This document shows, in pieces, positions 17,948-27,152 of a stretch of DNA of 64,000 bases. The notes beneath the pieces are model-generated. The model searched no databases and was not told the origin of the DNA. It saw nothing but the letters and a program-made list of their open reading frames with translations. Source of the stretch: DTWD01 sp963662965 (lineage in GTDB: Bacteria > Acidobacteriota > Vicinamibacteria > Vicinamibacterales > UBA8438); the NCBI GenBank assembly GCA_963662965.1, contig OY759970.1:4402001-4466000 (forward strand), in the 5' to 3' direction. The position numbers and the translations under genes were made by a program. Numbering within the stretch: position 1 is the first letter of the stretch; each line of letters begins with the position of its first letter.

Positions 17948-18562
17948 ATGATGGCTGGCGTAGCACTCGCAGTCGCCTATTTACTGGGGGCGATTCCGTT
18001 TGCGTTGCTGTTGGCGCGGCGGGTCGCCGGGACCGATGTCCGTCACACCGGGAGCGGAAACATCGGCGCTGCGAACGTGCTTCGCACCACGCGACCGGCC
18101 ATCGGTGTCAGTGTGTTGGCGCTCGACATCGGGAAAGGAGCCGCGGCGGTGACACTCGCGGCGTGGATCGGTGGCGGCGAAGGCGTGTCCGCGGCCGCCG
18201 CCGCTGTTGCCGTCGTCGGCCACCTGTTTCCCGTCTGCCTCGGGTTTCGCGGCGGCAAGGGAGTCGCGACGGCGGGAGGGGCCTTCGCCGTGCTATCGCC
18301 GGTACCAACGACGATTGCCGTCGCGTCGTTCGCCGCCGTGGTCGCGATCACACGGCACGTGTCGCTGGGTTCGATCATTGCGGCGGTCATGCTCCCCCCG
18401 CTGGTGTTCTTTCTCGGCGGCGCCGCCGCGACGGTGAACGCCGCGCTGGTGGCCGCCGCGCTGATTGTCTTCCGGCAGCGGCCCAATGTGTCCAGGCTGT
18501 TGTCGGGAACCGAGCGACGTTTCACTTTGCGGGGAGCGGCACGGCGTCAGCGCGCGACATGA
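17948..18562 (+). CDS. plsY: Acyl-phosphate glycerol-3-phosphate acyltransferase PlsY
   Basis: 204 aa from the ATG at 17948; an in-frame ATG at 17924 would add 8 residues. PlsY is an inner-membrane enzyme that acylates glycerol-3-phosphate with acyl-phosphate, the first step of phospholipid synthesis. Diagnostic motifs are VAYLLGAIPFALLLAR, the substrate motif TGSGNIGAANVLRT, FRGGKGVATAGG and several hydrophobic helices. The gene overlaps gpsA by 4 bp, which pairs the glycerol-3-phosphate supplier with its user. Confidence 0.96.
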   Translation: MMAGVALAVAYLLGAIPFALLLARRVAGTDVRHTGSGNIGAANVLRTTRPAIGVSVLALDIGKGAAAVTLAAWIGGGEGVSAAAAAVAVVGHLFPVCLGFRGGKGVATAGGAFAVLSPVPTTIAVASFAAVVAITRHVSLGSIIAAVMLPPLVFFLGGAAATVNAALVAAALIVFRQRPNVSRLLSGTERRFTLRGAARRQRAT

Positions 18563-19575
18563 GCGAATCGACGTCAGGACACATCGCGGTCCTCGGATGC
18601 GGCGGCTGGGGAACGGCACTCGCGGTACATCTCGCGGGCGCCGGCCAGACTGTGCAATTGTGGGGGCGCGACCGCGCGCTCGTCGAGCGTTTAGCCTTGA
18701 GTGGCACGAATGAGGTGTACCTGCCCGAGGTGGCGTTGCCGGCCTCGCTCCAACCGACGGCGGACCTCGACACCGCACTGCGCGAGGCGAGCTACGTCGT
18801 GGTGGCCGTGCCGTCGCATGGCACACGTGAAACGATGCATCGCGCGGCGTGCCATCTCCGACCTCATGCCACGATTGTCAGCGCGGTCAAGGGAATTGAG
18901 GAGTCTACGCTGCTACGCATGTCGGAGGTCATCATCCAGGAAGTCGGCACGTCCCGGGCGGTCACCGTGCTGTCTGGACCGAGCTTCGCCGTAGAGGTGG
19001 CCCGAGGCGCCCCGACCGCGGTGGTGGTGGCCGGCGACGATTCCGACGTCGTGGGTGCGCTCCAGCACGACTTCCGCTCTGGGACCCTCCGTTTGTACGG
19101 CAGTGACGACGTGATCGGCGTCGAGATCGGAGGGGCGCTCAAGAACGTGATCGCCATCGCCGCGGGCGTGGTGGAGGCACTCGGTCTCGGTCACAACGCG
19201 CTCGCGGCCATCATCACGCGGGGCCTCGCAGAGATCTCCAGACTCGCCTGTGCGCTGGGGGGACGGCGAGACACCCTGGCCGGATTGAGCGGGTTGGGCG
19301 ACCTCGTGCTGACGTGTACGGGCGCGCTGAGCCGGAACCGTAGAGTGGGCATCGAGCTTGGCAAGGGTCGGTCGCTGGATGAGGTGCTGGCCGGGATGCG
19401 AACCGTGGCCGAAGGAGTTCGCACGACGCACGCTGCCCTTGAGCTCGGAAGAAGTCACGGCACGGAGCTTCCGATCACGGCGCAAATGGCAGAGGTGCTG
19501 GCCGGGCGCAAGACCCCACGCGCGGCCGGCGAGGAGTTAATGCTGCGCCGGCAGCGGTCGGAGGTCGATGGGTGA
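18559..19575 (+). CDS. gpsA: Glycerol-3-phosphate dehydrogenase [NAD(P)+]
   Basis: 338 aa from the ATG at 18559. It reduces dihydroxyacetone phosphate to sn-glycerol-3-phosphate for lipid synthesis. The dinucleotide motif is intact (VLGCGGWGTALAVHLAGAG). The family blocks SGPSFAVEVARGAPTAVV, IGGALKNVIAIAAGVVEALGLG and LAGLSGLGDLVLTCTG are present. The start overlaps the plsY stop and the end overlaps ftsY, giving a coupled plsY-gpsA-ftsY run. Confidence 0.97.
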   Translation: MSESTSGHIAVLGCGGWGTALAVHLAGAGQTVQLWGRDRALVERLALSGTNEVYLPEVALPASLQPTADLDTALREASYVVVAVPSHGTRETMHRAACHLRPHATIVSAVKGIEESTLLRMSEVIIQEVGTSRAVTVLSGPSFAVEVARGAPTAVVVAGDDSDVVGALQHDFRSGTLRLYGSDDVIGVEIGGALKNVIAIAAGVVEALGLGHNALAAIITRGLAEISRLACALGGRRDTLAGLSGLGDLVLTCTGALSRNRRVGIELGKGRSLDEVLAGMRTVAEGVRTTHAALELGRSHGTELPITAQMAEVLAGRKTPRAAGEELMLRRQRSEVDG

Positions 19576-20489
19576 GCCTCATTGGTCGCCTACGCGATGG
19601 GCTGCGCCGGACCGCGCAGGAATGGACGAATCGGCTCGATGCGATCACCGCACCGATGTCGTCTGCCGGAGGTCCAGTCGAGCCTGATGCCGCGACGCTC
19701 GACGCGCTCGAAGAGCTGCTGATTGAGGCCGACGTCGGGGTGACGGCCGCCGACCGCATCGTCACGCGGATTCGTGAGGCCAACGGCGACCAACCCGGCG
19801 GCGGCCTGCGGTCTCGCGTCAAGACGGAAGTCTTGCGGATTCTGGCTGAGCCGACGCGGCCGGCTGAGGACATCCCGCCTCCGCGGGTTGTCCTGGTGGT
19901 CGGCGTCAATGGTACCGGGAAGACGACGACTGTCGGGAAGCTCGCACATCGTTGGCGCACCGAGGGGCAGGTGCCGCTGATCTGCGCCGCCGACACCTTC
20001 CGGGCGGCGGCCGTCGAGCAGGTCGAGGCATGGGCGACGCGGGCGTCGGTCGATATCGTACGCGGCCGGTCCGGCGCCGACCCGGCGGCGGTCGTGTTCG
20101 ACGCGGTGCAGGCCGGACGGGCTCGCAAACGCGACGTCGTGATCGTCGACACCGCCGGTCGCCTGCACACCCGCGCCGACCTGATGAGCGAGCTCGATAA
20201 GATCAGGCGAGTCGTCGCCCGTGAGGTGCCAGGTGCTCCGCATGAGGTGCTCTTGGTCATGGATGCTACGGTTGGGCAGAACGGATTGTCGCAGGCGCGA
20301 CGATTTCTCGAGGTCGCTGGGGTGTCCGGGATTGTGTTAACCAAGCTCGACGGAACCGCCAGAGGCGGTGTCGCGGTGGCGATCGCGGGTGAGCTCGGGC
20401 TGCCGATTCGCTACGTTGGCGTCGGCGAGGGGATCGAGGATCTGCTGCCGTTCTCGCCGGAGAGCTACGTCGAGGCACTGTTCGAGTGA
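19572..20489 (+). CDS. ftsY: Signal recognition particle receptor FtsY
   Basis: 305 aa from a GTG that overlaps the gpsA stop. The short form has a small N domain, without the long acidic A domain seen in E. coli. GTPase motifs are VGVNGTGKTTTVGKLA (G1), ADTFRAAAVEQVE, VDTAGRLHTRADLM (G3) and LTKLDGTARGG (G4 region). FtsY docks SRP-ribosome complexes at the membrane. The SRP partner ffh is encoded 3 kb downstream. Confidence 0.97.
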   Translation: MSLIGRLRDGLRRTAQEWTNRLDAITAPMSSAGGPVEPDAATLDALEELLIEADVGVTAADRIVTRIREANGDQPGGGLRSRVKTEVLRILAEPTRPAEDIPPPRVVLVVGVNGTGKTTTVGKLAHRWRTEGQVPLICAADTFRAAAVEQVEAWATRASVDIVRGRSGADPAAVVFDAVQAGRARKRDVVIVDTAGRLHTRADLMSELDKIRRVVAREVPGAPHEVLLVMDATVGQNGLSQARRFLEVAGVSGIVLTKLDGTARGGVAVAIAGELGLPIRYVGVGEGIEDLLPFSPESYVEALFE

Positions 20490-21595
20490 CGCGAGTAAGC
20501 ATCGTGCAGACATCCGATGACGGACACATGCAGCAGGCGCTACGGCTGGCCGGCGAGGGGCGTGGGCTGACGAGCCCCAACCCGATGGTGGGCGCGGTCG
20601 TGGTCGCTTCGGATGGCACTGTCGTCGGTACCGGCCATCACGAACAGGCCGGTGGAGCGCATGCCGAAGTGCGCGCACTCGATGCGGCGGGGGTGCGGTC
20701 GGTCGGGGGCACGTTGTACTGCACACTCGAGCCGTGTTGTCATCACGGGCGGACAGGTCCCTGCGTCGAGCGGATTGTCGACGCGGGCATCGCGCGGGTC
20801 GTGGTGGCGATGATCGATCCCAACCCTCGAGTCGACGGACGTGGTGTCGAGCATCTCCGTCAGCATGAGGTCGAGGTCGAGGTGGGCCTGTACTCCGATG
20901 AGGCGTCTCGACTGAACGCCCCGTTCATGACCTGGATCGCCGAGCGACGGCCGTTCGTCACGATGAAGGTCGCGGTGAGCCTCGACGGATACATCGCTGG
21001 GCGGGTTGGCGAACGAACGGTGCTCACGTCCGCGGCGGCCGATACGGTGGTGCATCGGCTTCGCGCGGAGGTTGATGGCATTGCGGTCGGGTCGAACACG
21101 GTCCTCGTCGATGACCCGCTGCTCACGGCGCGCGGGGTGGTCCGCCGTCGTCCGCTGACCCGTGTGATCTTCGACCGTCGTCTCCGGATTCCCCCGACGG
21201 CGCGCCTGTTCGGTACGCTGGAGGCGGGGCCAGTTGTCGTCGTGACGACTGATCGCGTGCGTGAACGTTGTCCCGATCGGGTCACGGCGCTCCGCGACGC
21301 CGGGGCAGACGTGGAATCGGTGCCGAGCCCCGGCGCGATCGGCGATGTGCTCGAGCGACTGGGCGCGTTGGGAATGACCCATATGGTGGTGGAGGGTGGG
21401 CGGCGTGTTCACGATGCGCTGTGGCAAGGTGGATTCGTCGACCACGTGCAAATGTTCGTGGCACCGGTCGCGCTGGGAGCGGGCGGCGTGACCTGGCTGG
21501 ATCGGGGGCGGGTGGTCGCGGAGCTTGAGAGGTTCGGCGTGACCGCGTGCGGCCCTGATCTGCTCTTGGAGGGCGATGTTCACCGGACTCATTGA
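20486..21595 (+). CDS. ribD: Bifunctional riboflavin biosynthesis deaminase/reductase RibD
   Basis: 369 aa. The N-terminal deaminase domain has the zinc motifs GGAHAEVRALD and PCCHHGRTGPC. The C-terminal reductase domain (FVTMKVAVSLDGYIAG, VEGGRRVHDALW) follows from about residue 150. RibD performs the second and third steps of riboflavin synthesis. It overlaps ftsY by 4 bp and ribE by 20 bp, so riboflavin genes are translationally coupled to the preceding run. No FMN riboswitch can fit in the overlaps. Confidence 0.97.
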   Translation: MTRVSIVQTSDDGHMQQALRLAGEGRGLTSPNPMVGAVVVASDGTVVGTGHHEQAGGAHAEVRALDAAGVRSVGGTLYCTLEPCCHHGRTGPCVERIVDAGIARVVVAMIDPNPRVDGRGVEHLRQHEVEVEVGLYSDEASRLNAPFMTWIAERRPFVTMKVAVSLDGYIAGRVGERTVLTSAAADTVVHRLRAEVDGIAVGSNTVLVDDPLLTARGVVRRRPLTRVIFDRRLRIPPTARLFGTLEAGPVVVVTTDRVRERCPDRVTALRDAGADVESVPSPGAIGDVLERLGALGMTHMVVEGGRRVHDALWQGGFVDHVQMFVAPVALGAGGVTWLDRGRVVAELERFGVTACGPDLLLEGDVHRTH

Positions 21596-22172
21596 GGCGG
21601 TCGGCGCGGTGGCGGAGATCCGCACACTGCCTGCAGGTCTCCGGCTTCGGATCTCGACCGACTTGGCAGGTGAGCTGCGCATCGGTGACAGCCTCGCCGT
21701 GAACGGCGTGTGCCTGACTTCCGTGCTGGTTGATGCGCAGGAGTTTCACGCCGATGTGTCACCGGAGACGGTACGGATGACCTCGCTGGGGGCGCTCAGC
21801 GTCGGCGCCCCGGTGAATCTCGAGCGTCCGTTGTTATCCACTAGCCGACTCGGTGGACACTTCGTCCAAGGACACGTCGACGCGGTCGGCACGATCGAGG
21901 AGATTCGGCGGGACATCGAGTTTTGGTGGGTGACCGTCCGGCATCCAGACGAGATCGGGCGCTACATCGTGCGGAAGGGCTCGATCGCGGTTGACGGGAT
22001 CAGCCTGACCGTCGCTGGCCTCGGCGCTGACCGGTTCGACGTGCAGATCGTGCCGTTCACCTGGGAGCACACACATTTGCACACGCGGTCGGTAAACGAT
22101 CCTGTCAATCTGGAGTGCGATATCATCGGAAAGTACGTTGCGCGAGCGGTCGAGGCGAACACAGGCCACTAG
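21576..22172 (+). CDS. ribE: Riboflavin synthase, alpha subunit
   Basis: 198 aa. It joins two lumazine molecules to make riboflavin. The signature start MFTGLIEAVG and the two tandem lumazine-binding repeats are present. The first has GDSLAVNGVCLTSV; the second has GRYIVRKGSIAVDGISLTV. The gene begins inside the end of ribD. Lumazine synthase (ribH), its substrate supplier, is not in this window and must be elsewhere. Confidence 0.96.
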   Translation: MFTGLIEAVGAVAEIRTLPAGLRLRISTDLAGELRIGDSLAVNGVCLTSVLVDAQEFHADVSPETVRMTSLGALSVGAPVNLERPLLSTSRLGGHFVQGHVDAVGTIEEIRRDIEFWWVTVRHPDEIGRYIVRKGSIAVDGISLTVAGLGADRFDVQIVPFTWEHTHLHTRSVNDPVNLECDIIGKYVARAVEANTGH

Positions 22173-22210
22173 CACACTCGATGGCCGCGTATTTCAACAT
22201 GGGAACAGGG

Positions 22211-23470
22211 ATGACGAGTAAGCGATTGCGGAAACCCGGCGAAGCGCGCTCGAAGCACCGTCGCATTGATGGGTTCGATACCGTCGAGGCGGCGATTGTG
22301 GCGTTTCAGGCGGGCCAGATGGTGATCGTGGTCGATGACGAAGACCGCGAGAACGAAGGCGATTTGACGATTGCGGCTGAGAAGGTCACGCCCGAGGCGA
22401 TCAACTTCATGGCGCGGTACGGACGTGGTCTCATCTGTCTTTCGATGACCGGGCAGCGGCTCGATGAGCTCGATATCCCCATGATCGTGAACGAGAACAC
22501 TTCACGCTTCGAGACGGCGTTTGCGGTCCCGATTGACGCGAAGCATGTCACCACGACGGGTATCTCCACCGCCGACCGAGCGGCGACGATTCAGGTGGCC
22601 ATCGATCCCGCCACAAAACCGGCGGATCTCGCCAAGCCCGGCCACGTGTCGCCACTACGAGCGCGTGACGGCGGTGTGCTCGTAAGGGCGGGCCAGACGG
22701 AGGCCTCGGTCGACCTGGCGCGGCTCGCGGGGCTCTATCCGGCCGGTGTGATCTGCGAGATCATGAACGATGATGGGACGATGGCCCGGATCCCAGACTT
22801 GCGTCGTTTCGCGCGGCGACGCAAGCTGCCGATGATCACGGTCGCCGCGCTCATCAAGTATCGGATGCGGCACGACCGACTTGTGCGGCGCGTCGCCTCG
22901 GCACAGCTGCCAACCGAGCACGGTCCCTTCTTGGTGACCGCCTACGAAAGCCTCATTGATGGGCAGACCCATATGGCGCTGGTCCGCGGCGAGCTGGGCG
23001 ATGGTGAGGGAGTGTTGGTTCGGGTCCATTCGCAGTGTTTGACTGGAGACGTCTTTGGGTCTTCGAGATGCGACTGCGGCCGCCAGTTGTCATTGGCTAT
23101 GGAGCGGATCGCGGCGGAAGGGCGTGGTGTGCTTCTGTATCTGCATCAGGAGGGCCGTGGGATCGGCCTCGGGAACAAGATCCGCGCGTACGAGCTTCAG
23201 GACGGTGGCCTCGACACCGTCGAGGCCAATGAACGCCTCGGCTTCAAGCCGGACCAACGGGATTACGGGATCGGTGCGCAGATCCTCGGCGACCTCGGTG
23301 TGCGTACGATGCGTCTGCTGACGAACAACCCGCGCAAGTTCATCGGTCTCGAAGGCTACGGTCTGGCGGTTCAGGAATCTGTTCCGCTTGAGGTCCCGCC
23401 GTCGGAGTTCTCCGAGAACTATCTCCGCGCGAAAAAAGAGAAGCTCGGCCACCACCTCCGTTCCGTTTAG
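22211..23470 (+). CDS. ribBA: Bifunctional DHBP synthase/GTP cyclohydrolase II
   Basis: About 419 aa from the ATG at 22211; an ATG at 22181 would add 10 residues. The N-terminal RibB half has the catalytic acidic loop VVDDEDRENEGDLTIAAEKV and the TGISTADRA motif. The C-terminal RibA half has the zinc ligands in CLTGDVFGSSRCDCG and the LHQEGRGIGLGNK block. It makes both riboflavin precursors, from ribulose-5-phosphate and GTP. It ends just before a reverse-oriented R1 repeat, which separates it from ffh. Confidence 0.96.
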   Translation: MTSKRLRKPGEARSKHRRIDGFDTVEAAIVAFQAGQMVIVVDDEDRENEGDLTIAAEKVTPEAINFMARYGRGLICLSMTGQRLDELDIPMIVNENTSRFETAFAVPIDAKHVTTTGISTADRAATIQVAIDPATKPADLAKPGHVSPLRARDGGVLVRAGQTEASVDLARLAGLYPAGVICEIMNDDGTMARIPDLRRFARRRKLPMITVAALIKYRMRHDRLVRRVASAQLPTEHGPFLVTAYESLIDGQTHMALVRGELGDGEGVLVRVHSQCLTGDVFGSSRCDCGRQLSLAMERIAAEGRGVLLYLHQEGRGIGLGNKIRAYELQDGGLDTVEANERLGFKPDQRDYGIGAQILGDLGVRTMRLLTNNPRKFIGLEGYGLAVQESVPLEVPPSEFSENYLRAKKEKLGHHLRSV

Positions 23471-23570
23471 TAGACGTGGCCCGCGGCCCCGAACCCCGCC
23501 GGCGGCACTCGCGGGGGCCCCATGCCCCGCTCCGTGTCGGCGGGGCGCGCTGTGCGCGCCCTGATCGTAC
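23471..23570 (-). repeat. GC-rich interspersed repeat R1, copy 3 (inverted)
   Basis: Starts directly after the ribBA stop codon and is inverted relative to copies 1 and 2. Reverse-complement R1 blocks are CGGCCCCGAACCCCGCC, GGCGGCACTCGCGGGGGCCC, GCCCCGCTCCGTG and CGCGCCCTGATCGTAC. The remaining 150 bp before ffh hold no recognisable feature. Confidence 0.8.
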
Positions 23571-23722
23571 TCAGCTACATCTGGGATCTGCCGCGGTGGA
23601 ACTGAGTGGGGCAGTCAGCCGCCGTCCAAAAATGTTATGTTAAGCGATTGCGCGTGAGTCATTTAGAGCGACCCAGCTGCCCCTCGGGCCGCTTTAGGAC
23701 TGCACGCGTTCGCGTGACCCCA

Positions 23723-25090
23723 ATGTTCGAAACACTCAGCTCGCGGTTGCAGGACGTGTTTGGCTCCCTGAGGGGAGAGGTGCGGTTGACGCCAGAGGCG
23801 GTCGAGCGGGCACTCCGTGAAATCCGTCTCGCACTGCTCGAAGCGGACGTCAACTTCAAGGTCGTGAAGGCGTTCATCGACCGCGTGCGCGACCGAGCCA
23901 TCGATCGCGACGTGCTCGAGAGCTTGACCCCCGCGCAGCAAGTTGTCGGCATCGTCAGGGACGAGTTGCTCAGCCTCCTCGGCGAGGCGCGCGCGGGCCT
24001 GTCGGCGAGCACAGCTCGGCCGCAGGTGGTGCTGCTCGTCGGATTGCAGGGCGGCGGCAAGACGACGACCACCGCAAAGCTCGGCCGGTGGCTGACGGCA
24101 GGTGGCCGCCATCCGTTGCTGGTATCGACGGATGTTCGCCGCCCCGCGGCGCTCAAACAGTTGTCGGTGCTCGGCCAAGAGGCGGAGCTGCGTGTCCACG
24201 AGGCAGATGGGGAAGACGATCCGGTGGTCCGCGCGACGGCGGCGGTGAGGGAGGCGTGCGAGTTCGGTTTCGACGTGGTCCTGGTCGACACCGCGGGCCG
24301 CCTCCATATCGATGCCGAGCTGATGGGCGAGCTCCGGGCGATCCGCGAAGCGGTCGACGCGTCGGATGTGCTCTACGTCGCAGACGCCATGACGGGGCAG
24401 GACGCGGTCAAGAGCGCCGGGGAGTTCCATCACCGGATGGATCTCACGGGCGTCGTGCTCAGCAAGATGGATGGCGATGCCCGTGGCGGCGCAGCCTTGT
24501 CGATCGTCTCCGTCGTGGGTGTTCCGGTGGTGTTTTCGGCGACCGGCGAGCGACTCGATGACCTCGAGGTGTTCCGGCCCGACCGTTTGGTTTCTCGTAT
24601 GCTCGGCATGGGCGACGTGCTCAGTCTAGTCGAGCGAGCCGAGCAGGCCATTGCCTCCGATGATGCGGCGGCCATGGCCGGCCGATTGCGGCGCAATGAA
24701 TTCACCCTCGACGATTTGCGGCAGCAGCTGGGGGCCATCGGACGCATGGGGCCGCTCGATCAGATCGTGGGATTGATCCCAGGTCTTGGCAAGATAGCGC
24801 CGTCGGCCGAAGACCTCGATCACGGGCAATTGAGGTGTACCGCGGCCATCATCGATTCGATGACGCCGTTCGAGCGTCGCCTTCCTGCGTCGGTCAACGG
24901 AAGTCGGCGGCGGCGTGTTGCGCGTGGGAGCGGCACGAGCGTGCAAGAGGTGAATCGGCTGCTCAAGCAGTACGCCGAGATGCGGAAAATGTTGAAAGCG
25001 GTCGGCGGGGTGGGGCGACGGAAGGGGAAAGGGAAGCGCGGGCGGTTTGCGTTGCCCGGTACCCGGTCACGGTCCACCGTGCGAAGATGA
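23723..25090 (+). CDS. ffh: Signal recognition particle protein Ffh
   Basis: 455 aa from the ATG at 23723 (MFETLSSRLQDVFGSLRG), the typical start. The N domain is followed by the GTPase domain with G1 LQGGGKTTTTAKLGRWL, VSTDVRRPAALKQL, G3 VDTAGRLHIDAELMGEL and SKMDGDARGGAALS. The Met-rich M domain binds SRP RNA and signal peptides; it starts near MLGMGDVLSLVERAEQ. The late block AIIDSMTPFERR is intact, and the tail is very basic. Ffh targets nascent membrane proteins to FtsY. Confidence 0.97.
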   Translation: MFETLSSRLQDVFGSLRGEVRLTPEAVERALREIRLALLEADVNFKVVKAFIDRVRDRAIDRDVLESLTPAQQVVGIVRDELLSLLGEARAGLSASTARPQVVLLVGLQGGGKTTTTAKLGRWLTAGGRHPLLVSTDVRRPAALKQLSVLGQEAELRVHEADGEDDPVVRATAAVREACEFGFDVVLVDTAGRLHIDAELMGELRAIREAVDASDVLYVADAMTGQDAVKSAGEFHHRMDLTGVVLSKMDGDARGGAALSIVSVVGVPVVFSATGERLDDLEVFRPDRLVSRMLGMGDVLSLVERAEQAIASDDAAAMAGRLRRNEFTLDDLRQQLGAIGRMGPLDQIVGLIPGLGKIAPSAEDLDHGQLRCTAAIIDSMTPFERRLPASVNGSRRRRVARGSGTSVQEVNRLLKQYAEMRKMLKAVGGVGRRKGKGKRGRFALPGTRSRSTVRR

Positions 25091-25114
25091 GCTGAACGGC
25101 CGGTCACCGGAGTG

Positions 25115-25217
25115 AGATCGGGGCGCGCAGGGCTTGCCCCCGGGGGAGCGGCGCGGGGCTATGGGGCCCCCGCAAGCGACCGCGGCGGGGTTCGGGGCCG
25201 CAGGCCCCGTCTAAGAT
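25115..25217 (+). repeat. GC-rich interspersed repeat R1, copy 4
   Basis: Between ffh and rpsP, plus orientation. Blocks are GATCGGGGCGCGCAGGGC, CCGGGGGAGCGGCGCGGGGC, ATGGGGCCCCCGCAAG and GGGGTTCGGGGCCGCAGG, followed by CCCCGTCTAA. It is more diverged in the centre than copies 1 and 2. Confidence 0.75.
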
Positions 25218-25228
25218 AGGAGCGGAAG

Positions 25229-25525
25229 ATGGTCACGATACGAATGCGGCGACAGGGAGCCAAGAAGAGCCCGTTCTACAGGTTGGTGGTGATCGATTCA
25301 CACGCCGCGCGTGACGGCCGGGCGATCGAGGTGGTCGGTCACTACGATCCGACCTCGCAGCCAGAATCGTTGCGGGTGGACCGGGAGCGGCTCGACCATT
25401 GGGTCGGCAGAGGGGCGCAGCTCAGCGATACGGCACGTACGCTGCTCGCGCGTCACCCGGCCGAGACCGAGGCAGACGAGACCGCGTCCGCCACTGACGC
25501 TGACGCGGAATCGGAAGGCTCGTGA
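25229..25525 (+). CDS. rpsP: 30S ribosomal protein S16
   Basis: 98 aa. Recognised by VTIRMRRQGAKKSPFYRLVV, the basic N-terminus of S16, and the following VVGHYDPTSQPESLRVDRERL. The C-terminal tail is acidic (ETASATDADAESEGS), longer than in E. coli. A GGAGCGGAAG ribosome binding site precedes the ATG. It starts the classical rpsP-khpA-rimM-trmD-rplS-rnhB operon. Confidence 0.97.
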   Translation: MVTIRMRRQGAKKSPFYRLVVIDSHAARDGRAIEVVGHYDPTSQPESLRVDRERLDHWVGRGAQLSDTARTLLARHPAETEADETASATDADAESEGS

Positions 25526-25773
25526 GTGCTGCGCGCGACGTCGTCGAGACGATTGCCAGGGCGCTCGTCGACTACCCCGACGCGGTGCAGGTCACCGAGC
25601 ACGAGGGTCGCGGGGAGGTTGGGATCGCGCTGACCACCAAGCCTGGTGATTTGGGCAAGTTGATCGGGCGGCGAGGTCGGACGGCATCCGCCGTGCGGGA
25701 GATTGCGGACATTGCCGCTGAGCGTGAAGGGCAGCGTGCAACGGTCGACTTCGGAGACGGCCCTGAAGATTGA
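25522..25773 (+). CDS. khpA: KH-domain RNA-binding protein KhpA
   Basis: 83 aa from a GTG overlapping the rpsP stop. A single KH domain is visible, with the conserved GKLIGRRGRTASAVREI loop that contacts RNA. KhpA proteins bind RNA with KhpB/Jag and affect cell elongation and division. The position between rpsP and rimM is the standard one. Confidence 0.93.
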   Translation: MSAARDVVETIARALVDYPDAVQVTEHEGRGEVGIALTTKPGDLGKLIGRRGRTASAVREIADIAAEREGQRATVDFGDGPED

Positions 25774-26375
25774 CGGCTGAGTCACCTGTGACCGATGAGG
25801 ATATTCGCGTGACGGCACGCACTACCTGGAGCGACATGGCGGTCGTGGGAACGGTCGCGCGCGCGCATGGGCGTCGGGGGCAAGTCATCGTGAATCCGTC
25901 GACCGACTTTCCCGAGGCGCGGTTTCAAGCGGGGAACACGATGTACGCCATCGTTGGTGACGCCCCGGTCGCGCTCCGCATCACCGAGGCGCGGTTTCAG
26001 CGTGGGCGGCCGGTGTTGGAGTTGGATGGCATTGCCACCATGGATGAGGCCGAACAGCTTCGGGGTGGTGAGCTCCGGGTGCCGGAGGCACGGCTGAGCC
26101 CGTTGCCGTCGGACGTCTATTATTTGCACGACCTAGTCGGATGTGCGGTTCGGACCCTGGGGGGCGAAGACGTCGGAGTGGTGTCGGATGTCCAGGGACC
26201 GGAGGGCGCGCAACGCCTCATCGTGACACGCGGGCGTCGAGAGGTCGACGTTCCGTTGGCCGAAGAGATCTGCGTGTCGATTGATCTGCCGGCACGCGAT
26301 ATCCGCATCGATCCGCCGGCCGGGCTACTGGAGTTGAACCGAGCCAAGGCTCGGGGGCCCGGGGCACTGGGGTGA
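25770..26375 (+). CDS. rimM: Ribosome maturation factor RimM
   Basis: 201 aa from a TTG that overlaps the khpA stop; a GTG at 25788 is an alternative. RimM helps 30S assembly by binding S19. The N-terminal barrel (VVGTVARAHGRRGQVIVNP) and the C-terminal PRC-barrel (VYYLHDLVGCAVRTLGGEDVG, then VPLAEEICVSIDL) are clear. The N-terminus appears 20 residues longer than usual if the TTG is used. Confidence 0.94.
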   Translation: MTAESPVTDEDIRVTARTTWSDMAVVGTVARAHGRRGQVIVNPSTDFPEARFQAGNTMYAIVGDAPVALRITEARFQRGRPVLELDGIATMDEAEQLRGGELRVPEARLSPLPSDVYYLHDLVGCAVRTLGGEDVGVVSDVQGPEGAQRLIVTRGRREVDVPLAEEICVSIDLPARDIRIDPPAGLLELNRAKARGPGALG

Positions 26376-26387
26376 GGGTAGGGGCCT

Positions 26388-27152
26388 GTGAAGTTTGACG
26401 TCGTCACTATTTTTCCCGCGCTCGTTGAACGGATGGCGAGCACCGGTATCGTGGGGCGCGGTCGAGACGCTTGCCGGCTCGATATCGCGGTCCACGACTT
26501 GCGGGACTTTGCGGATGATCGTCACCGGACAGTCGACGACGCGCCGTATGGCGGAGGTCCGGGAATGGTGCTCAAGGCGGAGCCCTTCATGCGAGCGATG
26601 GCTCACGTGCGAGCCAAACGCGGTGAGCCGGAGGTGGTGGCGTTGATGTCGCCGCAGGGAACGCCGCTCTGCCATGCGACGGTCGAGCGGTTGAGTCGAA
26701 TCAACCACATCGCTCTATTGTGTGGCCGCTACGAAGGGGTCGACGAACGAGTGCGAGCGCACGTGGCGACGGAAGAGATTTCCATCGGCGACTACGTGGT
26801 GAGCGGCGGGGAGTTGCCGGCGGCTGTGGTGCTGGACGCGGTGGCGCGACTGGTGCCGGGGGTGGTCGGCGACAGCGAATCGGTGACCGGTGATTCATTC
26901 GTCCGGCACATGCTCGATTACCCGCACTACACGCGTCCCGCCGTGGTGGCGGGGCACGCAGTCCCCGACGTGCTTGTCTCTGGGAACCATGGCGAGGTTC
27001 GTCGATGGCGGAAGCGGGAAGCCATCAGACGAACATTGGAGCGCCGACCCGATCTGTTGGCCGCGGCGCGGCCCGACGAACTAGATAAGGAAGAGCACGA
27101 CATCCTACGTGAACTGACCACGCAGGCGTCGAAGACCGGAGCTGAGGCATGA
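26388..27152 (+). CDS. trmD: tRNA (guanine-N1-)-methyltransferase
   Basis: 254 aa from GTG. TrmD methylates G37 of tRNAs, preventing frameshifting. The trefoil-knot SPOUT motifs are present: FDVVTIFPALVERM at the start, the DDAPYGGGPGMVLKAEP block, LCGRYEGVDERV and ISIGDYVVSGGELPA. The C-terminal helical domain includes LDYPHYTRP. Length is normal for the family. Confidence 0.97.
   Translation: MKFDVVTIFPALVERMASTGIVGRGRDACRLDIAVHDLRDFADDRHRTVDDAPYGGGPGMVLKAEPFMRAMAHVRAKRGEPEVVALMSPQGTPLCHATVERLSRINHIALLCGRYEGVDERVRAHVATEEISIGDYVVSGGELPAAVVLDAVARLVPGVVGDSESVTGDSFVRHMLDYPHYTRPAVVAGHAVPDVLVSGNHGEVRRWRKREAIRRTLERRPDLLAAARPDELDKEEHDILRELTTQASKTGAEA

Noticed and set aside
22115..22210. Extended start of ribBA inside ribE
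   Set aside because: The extra residues have no family similarity and lie over the ribE end; the conserved protein begins near 22211.
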